DNA of 30,850 nt from positions 1 through 30,850 of IMG/VR virus record IMGVR_UViG_3300046167_000336. One strand, written 5' to 3'. The DNA comes from a virus. Positions within the stretch are counted from its first letter, which is position 1. Each line of letters begins with the position of its first letter. Position numbers and translations under genes: made by a program. The notes below the pieces were generated by a model, which had not been told where the DNA came from, made no database searches, and saw only the letters and a program-made list of their open reading frames with translations. This document shows, in pieces, positions 5,604 to 13,058 of the stretch.

Positions 5604-6520
5604 TGTTAGCTAATTTAGATCATTTAGAAAAAAAGATCTTAGATGTAAAATACGGTAGAATTAAACAAGGTTTAAAGGTTGATGTTCCTGAGATAGATGA
5701 GCATATAAGATTTAAACAAAATAACTTTAATTTAATTCTTGGCCACGCTAACGTGGGAAAAACTACAGTTATTTTATATTTAATGTTATTATATACAATA
5801 AAGCATAACGTTAGATGGTTAATATTTTCCGCTGAAAATACTTCACAATCAATAGCTAGAAAAATATTAGAATTTAAAACAGGTAAAATAGTAAATAATG
5901 TTGCTGATAAAGATATACAAAAAACATTAGATTGGTTTAATGATTTCTTTAAAATTATAGAAGTAGATGATTTATATAATTACAAGGAACTTTTAGACGA
6001 GGCCAAAAGGATAAAGCAATATTTTAATTATGATGGTTTTTTAATAGACCCTTATAATAGTTTAGTAAAAGACAGAAACATATTGAGAGGTATAAATACT
6101 CATGAATATGATTATCAAGTAGCAAGTGAATTTAGGTTATTTTGTAAACATCAAAACGTTTCAATATGGTTAAATGCACACGCTGTAACCGAAGCATTGC
6201 GTAAAATACACATAAAAGAGCATGATTATGCAGGGTTACCAATTCCACCAAGTTTAGCTGATGTAGAAGGTGGAGGTAAATGGGGTAATAGAGCTGATGA
6301 TGTTTTTACTATTCATAGATATATACAACATCCTACAGATTGGATGGTTAGTGAAATACATGTTAGAAAAATAAAAGAAGTAGAAACAGGTGGAAGACCT
6401 ACTCCTATAGAGCAACCAGTTAAATTACGAATGACAAAAAATAATATCGGTTTTGAATTTGCTGGAGTTAATATATTGCATTGTAATAATAACGACGTAA
6501 AAGATATATTAAAATTTTAG
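5603..6520 (+). CDS. DnaB-like RecA-fold replicative helicase / ATPase
   Basis: The 305-residue protein is a RecA-fold P-loop ATPase. Walker A is GHANVGKTT (residues 47-55); SAEN with Glu78 fits the catalytic glutamate position; Walker B is DGFLIDPYN (Asp149); WLNAHAV (about 189-195) fits the sensor strand. The C-terminal part, with WGNRADDVFTIHR and a basic VRKIKE stretch, resembles the core of DnaB-type helicases and RepA/AAA_25 ATPases. It lacks the N-terminal DnaG-interacting domain of cellular DnaB, so it may be a minimal helicase or need a loader. Its start overlaps the preceding stop (TAATG). The next gene follows within 13 nt. Confidence 0.82.
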   Translation: MLANLDHLEKKILDVKYGRIKQGLKVDVPEIDEHIRFKQNNFNLILGHANVGKTTVILYLMLLYTIKHNVRWLIFSAENTSQSIARKILEFKTGKIVNNVADKDIQKTLDWFNDFFKIIEVDDLYNYKELLDEAKRIKQYFNYDGFLIDPYNSLVKDRNILRGINTHEYDYQVASEFRLFCKHQNVSIWLNAHAVTEALRKIHIKEHDYAGLPIPPSLADVEGGGKWGNRADDVFTIHRYIQHPTDWMVSEIHVRKIKEVETGGRPTPIEQPVKLRMTKNNIGFEFAGVNILHCNNNDVKDILKF

Positions 6521-6532
6521 TTATATTTACAT

Positions 6533-7045
6533 GTGTCACATTGGTTAGAGATTATTGCTAAAGATCACAAAGAATGGATTAAGATAATAAATTCATTTGG
6601 CGAATACGATTATGCAGAAGACATTGTACAAGAAATGTATTTAATATTACATAAGTATGCTGATCCTAATAAAATAATAACCAACGGAAAAGCAAATAGA
6701 GGTTATGTTTTTTTTACATTAAAGACAACCTACTATCAATATTATAATGCTAAGCATAAAGTTAAAAAAGTAAGCATAGATGATTACAATATAAAGTATG
6801 AAGATACAATTGAAGAGCAATTAGCTTACGATAAAATATGTCAATTAATAGATAATGAAATAGAAGATTGGCATTGGTATGATAAAAAACTTTTTAAGCT
6901 GTATAGAGATACTGATATGAGTATAAGAAAAATAGCTAAAGAAACACAAATAAGTTGGGTAAGTATATTTAATACATTAAAAAATTGCAAAAATAAAATA
7001 AAAAATAAATACGATAAAGATTGGCAAGAATACAAAAAAAAATAA
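6533..7045 (+). CDS. Sigma-70-like / helix-turn-helix regulator
   Basis: The 170-residue protein has the outline of a minimal sigma factor. Residues 28-41 (AEDIVQEMYLILHK) resemble sigma region 2, and a C-terminal helix-turn-helix at about 129-155 (MSIRKIAKETQISWVSIFNT) resembles region 4. A Lys/Asn-rich end follows. The start is GTG at 6533; the nearby ATG at 6531 is out of frame and stops at once. No anti-sigma gene was seen. It could direct host polymerase to phage promoters such as the 34-nt repeats at 7736 and 15227, though that link is inference. An alternative is a simple HTH DNA-binding protein with no polymerase contact. Confidence 0.65.
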   Translation: MSHWLEIIAKDHKEWIKIINSFGEYDYAEDIVQEMYLILHKYADPNKIITNGKANRGYVFFTLKTTYYQYYNAKHKVKKVSIDDYNIKYEDTIEEQLAYDKICQLIDNEIEDWHWYDKKLFKLYRDTDMSIRKIAKETQISWVSIFNTLKNCKNKIKNKYDKDWQEYKKK

Positions 7046-7047
7046 TT

Positions 7048-7467
7048 ATGAAACAACCTAAAGACAAAAGAACAAAAGCGTATAAAGACTGGAAAAAAAA
7101 ATTTGATTTAGAAAACGAAAATAAATCAGAAGGATTTGGTGATACTATAGAAAAAATAACAGTTATGACTGGTATTAAAAAAGTTGCTAAGTTTATAGCT
7201 GGAGAAGATTGTGGATGTGATGAAAGAAAAGATAAATTAAATAAAGTACTACCATATCACAAACCTAAATGTTTGAATGAATTAGAATATAATTTTCTTG
7301 AAAATTGGTTTTCTGATAGAAGATTGACTATTACACCTGAAAAACAACAAAAACTTTTAGATATATATAATAGAGTATTTAACACTAAAAGAAAACTAAC
7401 ATCATGTAACTCTTGTGTAAAAGAAGTTATAATTGATCTTGAAAAATTATTTAAAACTTATTTATAA
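7048..7467 (+). CDS. Conserved Cys-containing phage protein, unknown
   Basis: The 139-residue protein starts at ATG 7048 behind AATAATT; the longer frame back to 7021 would overlap the upstream gene and need a TTG. The N-terminus is basic (MKQPKDKRTKAYKDWKKK). The centre carries GFGDTIEKIT...GIKKVAKFIAG followed by EDCGCDERKDKLNK. Later come KPKCL and TSCNSCVKEV. The five cysteines in CxC, C and CxxC arrangements suggest metal binding. I recall this architecture in many Bacteroidetes phages without a known function. Its stop overlaps the next ATG. Confidence 0.75.
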   Translation: MKQPKDKRTKAYKDWKKKFDLENENKSEGFGDTIEKITVMTGIKKVAKFIAGEDCGCDERKDKLNKVLPYHKPKCLNELEYNFLENWFSDRRLTITPEKQQKLLDIYNRVFNTKRKLTSCNSCVKEVIIDLEKLFKTYL

Positions 7468-7721
7468 TGGATTTACTTAGGAAACAAATCTACGAATTAC
7501 ATTTTAATGAAATAGGACAAACTTTAAAACAACAGTTTGAAAAAACAAAAGGAGCAAAAAGAAAAAAAATATCTAATTTAATTAAGAATATAAATGAGAT
7601 GTATATGTATACAAATCATTTAGAAAAACAACTCATGATGAGTGAGTTTAGAGAGTCTTCATTAATATCTGATAAAATTAGAGCAGTTAAAAGAGCGAGG
7701 AAAGCAGAAGATAAAATATAA
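7467..7721 (+). CDS. Small basic helical protein, unknown
   Basis: The 84-residue protein is Lys/Glu/Gln-rich and predicted all-helical (RKQIYELHFNEIGQTLKQQF, then KTKGAKRKKISNLIKNINEM). A basic end, RAVKRARKAEDKI, would suit nucleic-acid or partner binding. It starts on the stop of the previous gene (TAATG) and closes this operon before the promoter-like repeat at 7736. No family recognised. Confidence 0.65.
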   Translation: MDLLRKQIYELHFNEIGQTLKQQFEKTKGAKRKKISNLIKNINEMYMYTNHLEKQLMMSEFRESSLISDKIRAVKRARKAEDKI

Positions 7722-7735
7722 AATATTTCTAAATA

Positions 7736-7769
7736 ATTTTTTTGTTAATAAAATGTTTATTATATTAGC
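7736..7769 (+). promoter_or_regulatory. 34-nt promoter-like repeat, copy 1
   Basis: Identical over 34 nt to 15227-15260. It holds a T-run ending in TTTG (G at 7744), 16 nt of spacer, then TATATTAG at 7761-7768, one mismatch from the Bacteroidetes -7 box TAnnTTTG. It stands at the head of the modification operon, 27 nt before ATG 7797. The retained identity in non-coding DNA argues for function. Confidence 0.7.
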
Positions 7770-7796
7770 CTATATAATAAATAAAAAAACAAAATT

Positions 7797-7964
7797 ATGT
7801 CAGAACCAATTAGCAATGAAATATTTGAAACATTCAGAATTCACGAAAGAGTAAGAGAACAAAGAAAAGCTATTAAGCTTCTTGTCAACCAAGGGTATGT
7901 TATATTAGATTTAGAAAATAATATAATAAATAAAAACAATTATAATAAATCAGAAAATAAATAA
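7797..7964 (+). CDS. 55-residue hypothetical protein
   Basis: This ORF begins at ATG 7797 after an A-rich leader downstream of the promoter repeat. It encodes MSEPISNEIFETFRIHERVR, then EQRKAIKLLVNQGYVILDLE and an Asn/Lys-rich tail. The middle (charged helix, then GYVILDLE strand) looks like a real small fold. It is first in the operon that leads to the modification genes. No family recognised. Confidence 0.6.
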   Translation: MSEPISNEIFETFRIHERVREQRKAIKLLVNQGYVILDLENNIINKNNYNKSENK

Positions 7965-7968
7965 CAAA

Positions 7969-8181
7969 ATGGTTATATTTTACTTAGATAAAGCTTTATA
8001 CATAAAGCATAGTTATATTCCAGGTTTTTCGAAAACTTATTATGATCCGCCATCTGATCCTGATATTTCAATAGAAGATATATTTTTAAATGAAGAAAGT
8101 ATATATGATTTAATGGGAGACAAACAATTACAAGAAATAGAACAATTACTTTATAATGAATATACTGAAGAAAGCAGATAA
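7969..8181 (+). CDS. Acidic 70-residue hypothetical protein
   Basis: The protein has an N-terminal strand-like segment (MVIFYLDKALYIKH), then DPPSDPDISIEDIFLN and an acidic helical end (DKQLQEIEQLLYNEYTEE). It lies four bases after the previous stop, and its last 26 nt overlap the next gene. No motif was recognised. Acidic small proteins early in phage operons are sometimes inhibitors of host functions, but nothing here shows that. Confidence 0.65.
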   Translation: MVIFYLDKALYIKHSYIPGFSKTYYDPPSDPDISIEDIFLNEESIYDLMGDKQLQEIEQLLYNEYTEESR

Positions 8182-8419
8182 AATAGTTAACGAAAGATTA
8201 GAAGAAAAAGAAAGAAATTATGGTCCTTTTTCTGAAGGAATGAAACGTGCCGCTATGATAGCTAGTGGTTGTACAGGTAAAAAAATAACTACTAAAGACA
8301 TGTACATGTGTATGATAGCTTTAAAATTATCTAGAGAATCATACAATCACAAAGAAGATAATTTATTAGATGCTGTTGCTTATATAGGTGCGTTAAATAA
8401 CTACGAAAATGAAAAATAA
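8156..8419 (+). CDS. DUF6378-like protein
   Basis: The 87-residue protein has the pattern of the DUF6378 family. KADKIVNERLEEKERNYGPF is followed by a variable stretch, then ITTKDMYMCMIALKLSRE and HKEDNLLDAVAYIGALNNY. The family is common in tailed phages near nucleotide metabolism genes, and its helical acidic pattern recalls MazG-like folds. No activity is established to my knowledge. It overlaps the gene before it by 26 nt and the next gene by 11 nt, so it belongs to the modification operon. Confidence 0.7.
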   Translation: MNILKKADKIVNERLEEKERNYGPFSEGMKRAAMIASGCTGKKITTKDMYMCMIALKLSRESYNHKEDNLLDAVAYIGALNNYENEK

Positions 8420-9320
8420 AAAAGGAATAGTAGGTGTTGTTAGTAATCCTGTTAGAAGTTTAAATAGTCATAACGGAGGTTGGACATTAGTTTTAAAAAG
8501 TATTTTAGATGCTGATATACTAACTGAAAAAGATGATTGGAATAAATACGAAGAACTAATATTGTCTGAAGGAATTAATTATAAAGAGGGAAAATTTAAT
8601 TTTTTTGGAGGAGTTCAAGATTCTTTTTATATAAGATTAAATAAGTTAAATGATTTCAAAGGGAAAGTATATTGTATTAATGAAATGATAGACTACAATG
8701 TTGTTTGTAAAAAAAGAAAAGAATTAAAAGGTTTAAGTTGTAATAAATTACCTGAAATACTATACACAAAAAAACATAATAACAAATTAATATTAGGAGA
8801 TAGTCATAGTGTTTCTGTTTATAGACCTGGTTATTCTATACATAGAATAGACGGTAAAACTTTAAATGGTTTTTTAAAAATAGGATTACATAATTTTATT
8901 AAAAAAGACACTAGTGAATTGGTTTTTTATGCAGGAAATATAGATGTTAGATTTCATATACATAGGTTTGGAGGTAGGAAAGCTGTAGTAGATTTAATTA
9001 GAGAATTATTTGTACAGTTACAGAAATTAAATTTAAATAAAATAACTTTAGTTTCTTTGTTGCCTATAGAAGATGAATCAAGAAAAATACCTGGAACTGG
9101 TTTATATAAAGATAAACCTTTTTTTGGCACTAAAGAAGAAAGAACTTATTATGTTAATGAATTTAATGCTTTACTAAAAAGAGGAGCGAATCATTATAAT
9201 TATAATTTAATAGAATGGGATTTTAATTATGAAGATGGCCTTTCTTTTGATGAAATGGAATCACGACAATCTGTTCATTTAAAGCCAAAATCTTATAAAT
9301 ACATAAAACAATTATGTTAG
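8409..9320 (+). CDS. SGNH/GDSL-hydrolase-like protein in the DNA-modification operon
   Basis: The 303-residue protein has two parts. The N-terminal ~120 residues (containing NSHNGGWTLVLK and FNFFGGVQDSFYIRL) match no family I know. From about residue 125 the features fit an SGNH hydrolase. Block I is LILGDSHSVS (Ser132 as nucleophile candidate); block III is YAGNIDVRF (Gly176, Asn177). A C-terminal RQSVHLKPKSYKYI places His290 where the catalytic His sits, although the usual DxxH Asp is replaced by Gln287. The family includes esterases and acyl transferases. It overlaps genes on both sides and precedes a DNA-transferase-like protein and a PLP enzyme. It may attach or trim an acyl or amino-acyl group during base modification; that role is inference. 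Confidence 0.6.
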   Translation: MKNKKGIVGVVSNPVRSLNSHNGGWTLVLKSILDADILTEKDDWNKYEELILSEGINYKEGKFNFFGGVQDSFYIRLNKLNDFKGKVYCINEMIDYNVVCKKRKELKGLSCNKLPEILYTKKHNNKLILGDSHSVSVYRPGYSIHRIDGKTLNGFLKIGLHNFIKKDTSELVFYAGNIDVRFHIHRFGGRKAVVDLIRELFVQLQKLNLNKITLVSLLPIEDESRKIPGTGLYKDKPFFGTKEERTYYVNEFNALLKRGANHYNYNLIEWDFNYEDGLSFDEMESRQSVHLKPKSYKYIKQLC

Positions 9321-10219
9321 ATCAATTTAAAGATTATTATAATAAAGCACATAAAATGCAACAGCTTAAATTTCAAGGGTTTAATTGGAAAGAACAAGAT
9401 GTTGATGATGATTTAGTTTGGAACATACCTATATATGATGTAGTTAATAGAAGGTTTGCAGCATTTAGTAGTTTGTTAGAAGCAATAAAAGCAAAAGAAG
9501 ATCCAAAAAATAATAGTGTTTATTTTAGAAGTAGTAGAGACAATATTAAAGATGTTGATTTCATTAAAATGTGTTATTTATTTAGATTGTGTGGTTCAGG
9601 CATTAATTATATACCTAAAGATAATTGTGGTTCTCCTTTTGGTACTCATGGCTTTGGTAATTTTTGGGTTGTAAATGAATTAAATAAAGGTTTAGTTGAC
9701 TGTAATAATTGGATTAATATCATGCCTGAAAAAAAATTTTGTGACGTAAAAGGTTATTTGTTACCAATGATAAAAGGTGGGTTATATAATTTTATACAGA
9801 ATGAAAGTAAAGATTTAATGATTAATTTAATAAATTATATTAAACAACCTAATATAAAAGGTATTAAGGATGTTGTTGACTATGGCAACGATTGGTTAAT
9901 TAACAAAGGTTATAAAAGACAAAACTTCGTATTAACTGCTTTTTCTATGGACATGGCAGAATATTATCCTAATTTAGTGAATAGAGACAGTGATGTTTAT
10001 GTTGGCTCTAATGCTAAAAAATGTTTAAAGATGATATTACCTAACAAAAAAACAAATGATGCATTACGTTATTTGTGTGATATAACAGGTGGTTATTCTA
10101 AACCTTATGACATGGAAGATGTTGCTTGTGACTTTATTAGGTATATAGAAAATTTTCAAAGCAAACATCATATAGAAAAAAACAATGGAATAAAATATTA
10201 TAATAATGTTCTTAAATAA
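9314..10219 (+). CDS. Amino-acid:DNA-transferase-like (aGPT-pyrophosphorylase-like) helical protein
   Basis: The 301-residue protein is helical. It carries YLFRLCGSGINYI (about residues 89-101), FGTHGFGNFWVV (about 109-120) and, near the C-terminus, DMEDVACDFIRYIE. The GSG-hydrophobic-aromatic, HG-x-x-N and E-x-x-C-[DE]-F-x-[KR]-Y patterns resemble the alpha-glutamyl/putrescinyl thymine pyrophosphorylase and amino-acid:DNA-transferase group. In phages such as SP10 and phiW-14, that group replaces a pyrophosphorylated hydroxymethyl group on DNA with an amine-bearing moiety. No phosphate-transferring kinase was recognised in this genome, which is unexpected. The neighbours (PLP enzyme, TS-like enzyme) support a DNA-base role. 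The match is by remembered motif and should be tested by profile search. Confidence 0.55.
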   Translation: MLDQFKDYYNKAHKMQQLKFQGFNWKEQDVDDDLVWNIPIYDVVNRRFAAFSSLLEAIKAKEDPKNNSVYFRSSRDNIKDVDFIKMCYLFRLCGSGINYIPKDNCGSPFGTHGFGNFWVVNELNKGLVDCNNWINIMPEKKFCDVKGYLLPMIKGGLYNFIQNESKDLMINLINYIKQPNIKGIKDVVDYGNDWLINKGYKRQNFVLTAFSMDMAEYYPNLVNRDSDVYVGSNAKKCLKMILPNKKTNDALRYLCDITGGYSKPYDMEDVACDFIRYIENFQSKHHIEKNNGIKYYNNVLK

Positions 10220-11108
10220 ACAGAAAGATAAAGAAAATAATGATTTAAAAAACATAAGTTTAGATTATTATTTAGAATTAACAAAGCATTTTAAATCTTC
10301 TTTTGATGATTTTATTGTAAAAAAAGTAAATGGATTTAATGTTATAGATGAATCTCTTGGTTGTGAGGTGGGTTATAAAGCTAGATCTGGAGAATTTTTT
10401 ATGAAACAGTTAGTTGGTTTAGGAGTGAAAGAAATAGTATATGTTCAGCCAAGGAGAGGTTTTGCTGGAATAAGTTTATCTTGGTTATGTAATAAGTATT
10501 CTATAGATTTAACTTTAGTTATGCCTTCTTCAAAAGAAATAAGTGATCATCAAGCTTTATGTATAGAACTAGGAGCTAAACCTTTATTTGCGAGAATAGC
10601 AGCTATGCCTAATGCAAATAGATTAGCTAGATTATATGCTGAAAAAACAAACGCTTATTTTGTGCCTTTAGGTTTAAACCATCCTTTTGTTATTGCAGGA
10701 GGAGTTAAATGTTTTTATGATTTTTTTAAGGACAAGGAGAAACCTAAAACAATGTGGTCTGTAATATCTACTGGAGTTTTGACTAGAACAATGCAGATTG
10801 CTTTACCTGATACTAATTTTAAAGCAGTTGCTGTTGCTAGAAACATACAACAAGGTGAATTAGGTGTTGCAGAATTTTATTCTTATCATAAACCTTTTAA
10901 TAGTAAATCTGATTTAGTTCCTAGTGATTTCAACTGTGAAGATTCATACGATTCTAAGGGCTGGGACTATTTAAATAAATATGGAAATAAAGATGATTGG
11001 TTTTTTTCTGTAGCGGGTAATGCTAGAAAACCTAATATTGAAAAAAAATTAGTAAATTCGTATAGAGATTGGAATGACTTAAAGGACTTTAAACAGTATG
11101 GTATTTAA
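10206..11108 (+). CDS. PLP-dependent enzyme, fold type II (deaminase/lyase-like)
   Basis: The 300-residue protein resembles fold-type-II PLP enzymes such as ACC deaminase, cysteine desulfhydrase and threonine synthase. There is a Lys-containing start of the domain (GYKARSGEFFMKQL, Lys58 and Lys67 as Schiff-base candidates). A phosphate-binding-like loop follows (QPRRGFAGIS, about 81-90), with MPSSKEISDHQALCIELGAK typical of the small domain. IAAMPNANRLARLYAE and the Gly-rich VISTG come next. In phages with hypermodified thymine, PLP enzymes remodel amino acids attached to the base, for example by decarboxylation. It overlaps the transferase-like gene by 14 nt and the TS-like gene by 11 nt. 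The exact reaction and the catalytic lysine are not certain. Confidence 0.7.
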   Translation: MFLNKQKDKENNDLKNISLDYYLELTKHFKSSFDDFIVKKVNGFNVIDESLGCEVGYKARSGEFFMKQLVGLGVKEIVYVQPRRGFAGISLSWLCNKYSIDLTLVMPSSKEISDHQALCIELGAKPLFARIAAMPNANRLARLYAEKTNAYFVPLGLNHPFVIAGGVKCFYDFFKDKEKPKTMWSVISTGVLTRTMQIALPDTNFKAVAVARNIQQGELGVAEFYSYHKPFNSKSDLVPSDFNCEDSYDSKGWDYLNKYGNKDDWFFSVAGNARKPNIEKKLVNSYRDWNDLKDFKQYGI

Positions 11109-11745
11109 CAGAGCACAGGAAGCATTTGAATTTTATTATGATTTAATATCTAGAACAGGTATTAATTTTGATAATACTAAAGCATTATTTAACATAGGTT
11201 TTAATATATTAAATCCATTGGAAAATAATATAAAAACTAAGTGGAGAAATTTTTCAAATAAATATGCTAAAAGAGAGTGGGACTGGTATTTATCAGGAAA
11301 TCCTAATGCAGAAGAAATATCTAGATATGCTCCTACCTGGAAGAATATGATGGATGAAAAAGGTAATGTTAGATCTAATTATGGTTGGCAATGGAAAAGG
11401 AATGATCAGTTAAATAAAACAATAGATATATTAAAAAGAAATAAAAATACTAGGCAAGCAGCCATATCTATTTATGATGGTAAAGAAATACAAACTTACA
11501 GTAAAGATACTCCTTGTACATATGCTATAAATTTCACTATAATAAACAATAAATTAAACATGTCGGTATTAATGAGATCTAATGATTTATGGTACGGATT
11601 TTGTAATGATCAATATTGTTTTAGTAAATTACAAGAATTAATTTGTAAAGAATTAAAAGTTAATATTGGTAGCTACTATCATTTTGTAAATAATTTACAT
11701 ATATATAATAATTTTTTAAATAAAAACAATGAAACTAAACAATGA
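11098..11745 (+). CDS. Thymidylate-synthase-fold dNMP hydroxymethylase-like enzyme
   Basis: The 215-residue protein shows the thymidylate synthase / deoxypyrimidylate hydroxymethylase core. It has SRYAPTWKNM, then SNYGWQWKRNDQL, NTRQAAISIY (Arg119), and the nucleophile motif DTPCTYAINF (Cys140). RSNDLWYGFCNDQYCF (Arg160, Asp163, Gly167) and LHIYNN (His201, Tyr203) follow. Counting from the conserved Arg, the position of E. coli TS Asn177 is occupied by Asp171. T4 dCMP hydroxymethylase also has Asp there, and it favours dCMP over dUMP. The likely reaction is addition of a hydroxymethyl group to C5 of dCMP (or dUMP) using methylene-tetrahydrofolate. It is shorter than bacterial TS. It overlaps both neighbours in the modification operon. 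Confidence 0.78.
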   Translation: MVFNRAQEAFEFYYDLISRTGINFDNTKALFNIGFNILNPLENNIKTKWRNFSNKYAKREWDWYLSGNPNAEEISRYAPTWKNMMDEKGNVRSNYGWQWKRNDQLNKTIDILKRNKNTRQAAISIYDGKEIQTYSKDTPCTYAINFTIINNKLNMSVLMRSNDLWYGFCNDQYCFSKLQELICKELKVNIGSYYHFVNNLHIYNNFLNKNNETKQ

Positions 11746-12031
11746 ATTTAAACCAATTAGAGATTGGGCAGAACAAAAAGGTATTTTAAATGAAGGTGAT
11801 TCAAGAACACAGTATGTTAAATTACAAGAAGAATCTGGTGAATTAGCAAAAGCTTTACTTAATAATGATCAAGATGAGATAATAGATGCTATAGGTGATA
11901 TGGTTGTAGTGTTAACTAACTTAGCAGAACTAAGAAACGTTAAAATAGAAGATTGTATAAACTCAGCTTATGATGTAATTAAAAATAGAACTGGTAAAAT
12001 GATAAATGGAACGTTTGTAAAAAATAATTAG
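11729..12031 (+). CDS. MazG-like nucleotide pyrophosphohydrolase
   Basis: The 100-residue all-helical protein has the MazG signature. KLQEESGELAKALLN gives the E-E-x-x-E metal site at residues 34-38, and DEIIDAIGDMVVVLTNLAE gives the second acidic helix (E-x-x-D and a following D). Such enzymes hydrolyse NTPs or dNTPs to monophosphates. Next to a hydroxymethylase-like gene it may remove unmodified dNTPs or supply monophosphate substrate, as analogous phage enzymes do; this is inference. It overlaps the TS-like gene by 17 nt and is followed two bases later by the RecE-like gene. Confidence 0.85.
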   Translation: MKLNNEFKPIRDWAEQKGILNEGDSRTQYVKLQEESGELAKALLNNDQDEIIDAIGDMVVVLTNLAELRNVKIEDCINSAYDVIKNRTGKMINGTFVKNN

Positions 12032-12032
12032 T

Positions 12033-13058
12033 ATGAGAGTAGTAACTAAAAAATCAACATGGAAACATATAACATTTATGACACCTAAGATAGCTTTTAT
12101 GGATTGGGCAAAAGATGGTGTAGAGGTAAACGTAAAAGATGAAGTGTTTCAGTTTAAAACAAAAAATGAACTTCATGCTTTACATATTAGTTTAAATGGT
12201 TCTTTTCATGGTGATGATACTTGTTACATTACTGTTAATGAATTAAAAAGTATACATAACAAAAGTAAAAGGAAAGAAAAGATACAACTATTAAATGGTG
12301 ATGTATACGATAAAGATAAGTTACTAGAGAAAATGTATGATGATTCTTTTTACTACGGAGAGCTTGGTAAATATGCATTGAGTTCTTCTGCTATAAAGTC
12401 ATTGATAGATTCCCCTAAGAGTTATGCTAGATCTCTAAACTTTAAATCAGATAGTAAAGCATTTAAAACTGGTAGATTAATTCATTTAGCAGCATTAGAG
12501 CCTGAAAAGTTAGATTCGTTATGCCATGTTGTAGAAGTAAAATCAGCAGTAACTAAAGCATATAAAGATAAAGTAAAAGAAGTAGGGAGTGATCAATTTG
12601 TATATACAAGAAGAGAATATGATAAAGCTATGTATACTGTAGATGCATTACTTCAAAATGATATATGGCAAGAATTAACTAGAGATGCTATGTTCGAACA
12701 ACCTGGTTTTGATATATTACAAGGTTATCCGTTTAGAGCTAAAGCAGATATATTAGGAGGTGATTATGTTGCAGATCTAAAAACAACTTCAGATTTAAAA
12801 GCTTTTCCTTGGTCTGCTAAAAAATATGGTTATGATGTTCAAGTGTATATTTATTGTGAACTATTTAAAGTTAATTATGAGAACTTTTTCTTTTTTGTTA
12901 TAGATAAATCAACTGGAGATTTAGGTCATTATAATGTTAGCGAAGAGTTTTATTTATCAGGTAAAGATAAAGTAGAGTATGGTTTAAAAGTATTTGAACA
13001 ATATTTTGTAAAAAAAAAACTCGAACTAAATGAATATATAATAAAAGGAACTTTGTGA
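12033..13058 (+). CDS. RecE-like PD-(D/E)XK exonuclease
   Basis: The 341-residue protein carries a C-terminal PD-(D/E)XK nuclease of the RecE / exonuclease VIII type (DUF3799-like). LSSSAIKSLIDSPKSYA starts the domain at about residue 116, followed by KTGRLIHLAALEPEK (His151). The catalytic acidic residues lie in FRAKADIL (Asp239) and VADLKTTSDL (Asp248, Lys250), and KKYGYDVQVYIYCELF matches the conserved Tyr/Gln helix. The first ~105 residues form an extra N-terminal domain without recognised homology. RecE-type enzymes resect 5' ends for a single-strand annealing partner, here the ERF protein at 4876, although the two genes are about 7 kb apart. Confidence 0.83.
   Translation: MRVVTKKSTWKHITFMTPKIAFMDWAKDGVEVNVKDEVFQFKTKNELHALHISLNGSFHGDDTCYITVNELKSIHNKSKRKEKIQLLNGDVYDKDKLLEKMYDDSFYYGELGKYALSSSAIKSLIDSPKSYARSLNFKSDSKAFKTGRLIHLAALEPEKLDSLCHVVEVKSAVTKAYKDKVKEVGSDQFVYTRREYDKAMYTVDALLQNDIWQELTRDAMFEQPGFDILQGYPFRAKADILGGDYVADLKTTSDLKAFPWSAKKYGYDVQVYIYCELFKVNYENFFFFVIDKSTGDLGHYNVSEEFYLSGKDKVEYGLKVFEQYFVKKKLELNEYIIKGTL

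Noticed and set aside
7021-7047. Upstream TTG start for the 7048 gene
   Set aside because: It would overlap the sigma-like gene's end. The ATG at 7048 has a typical A/T-rich leader and starts the basic N-terminus.
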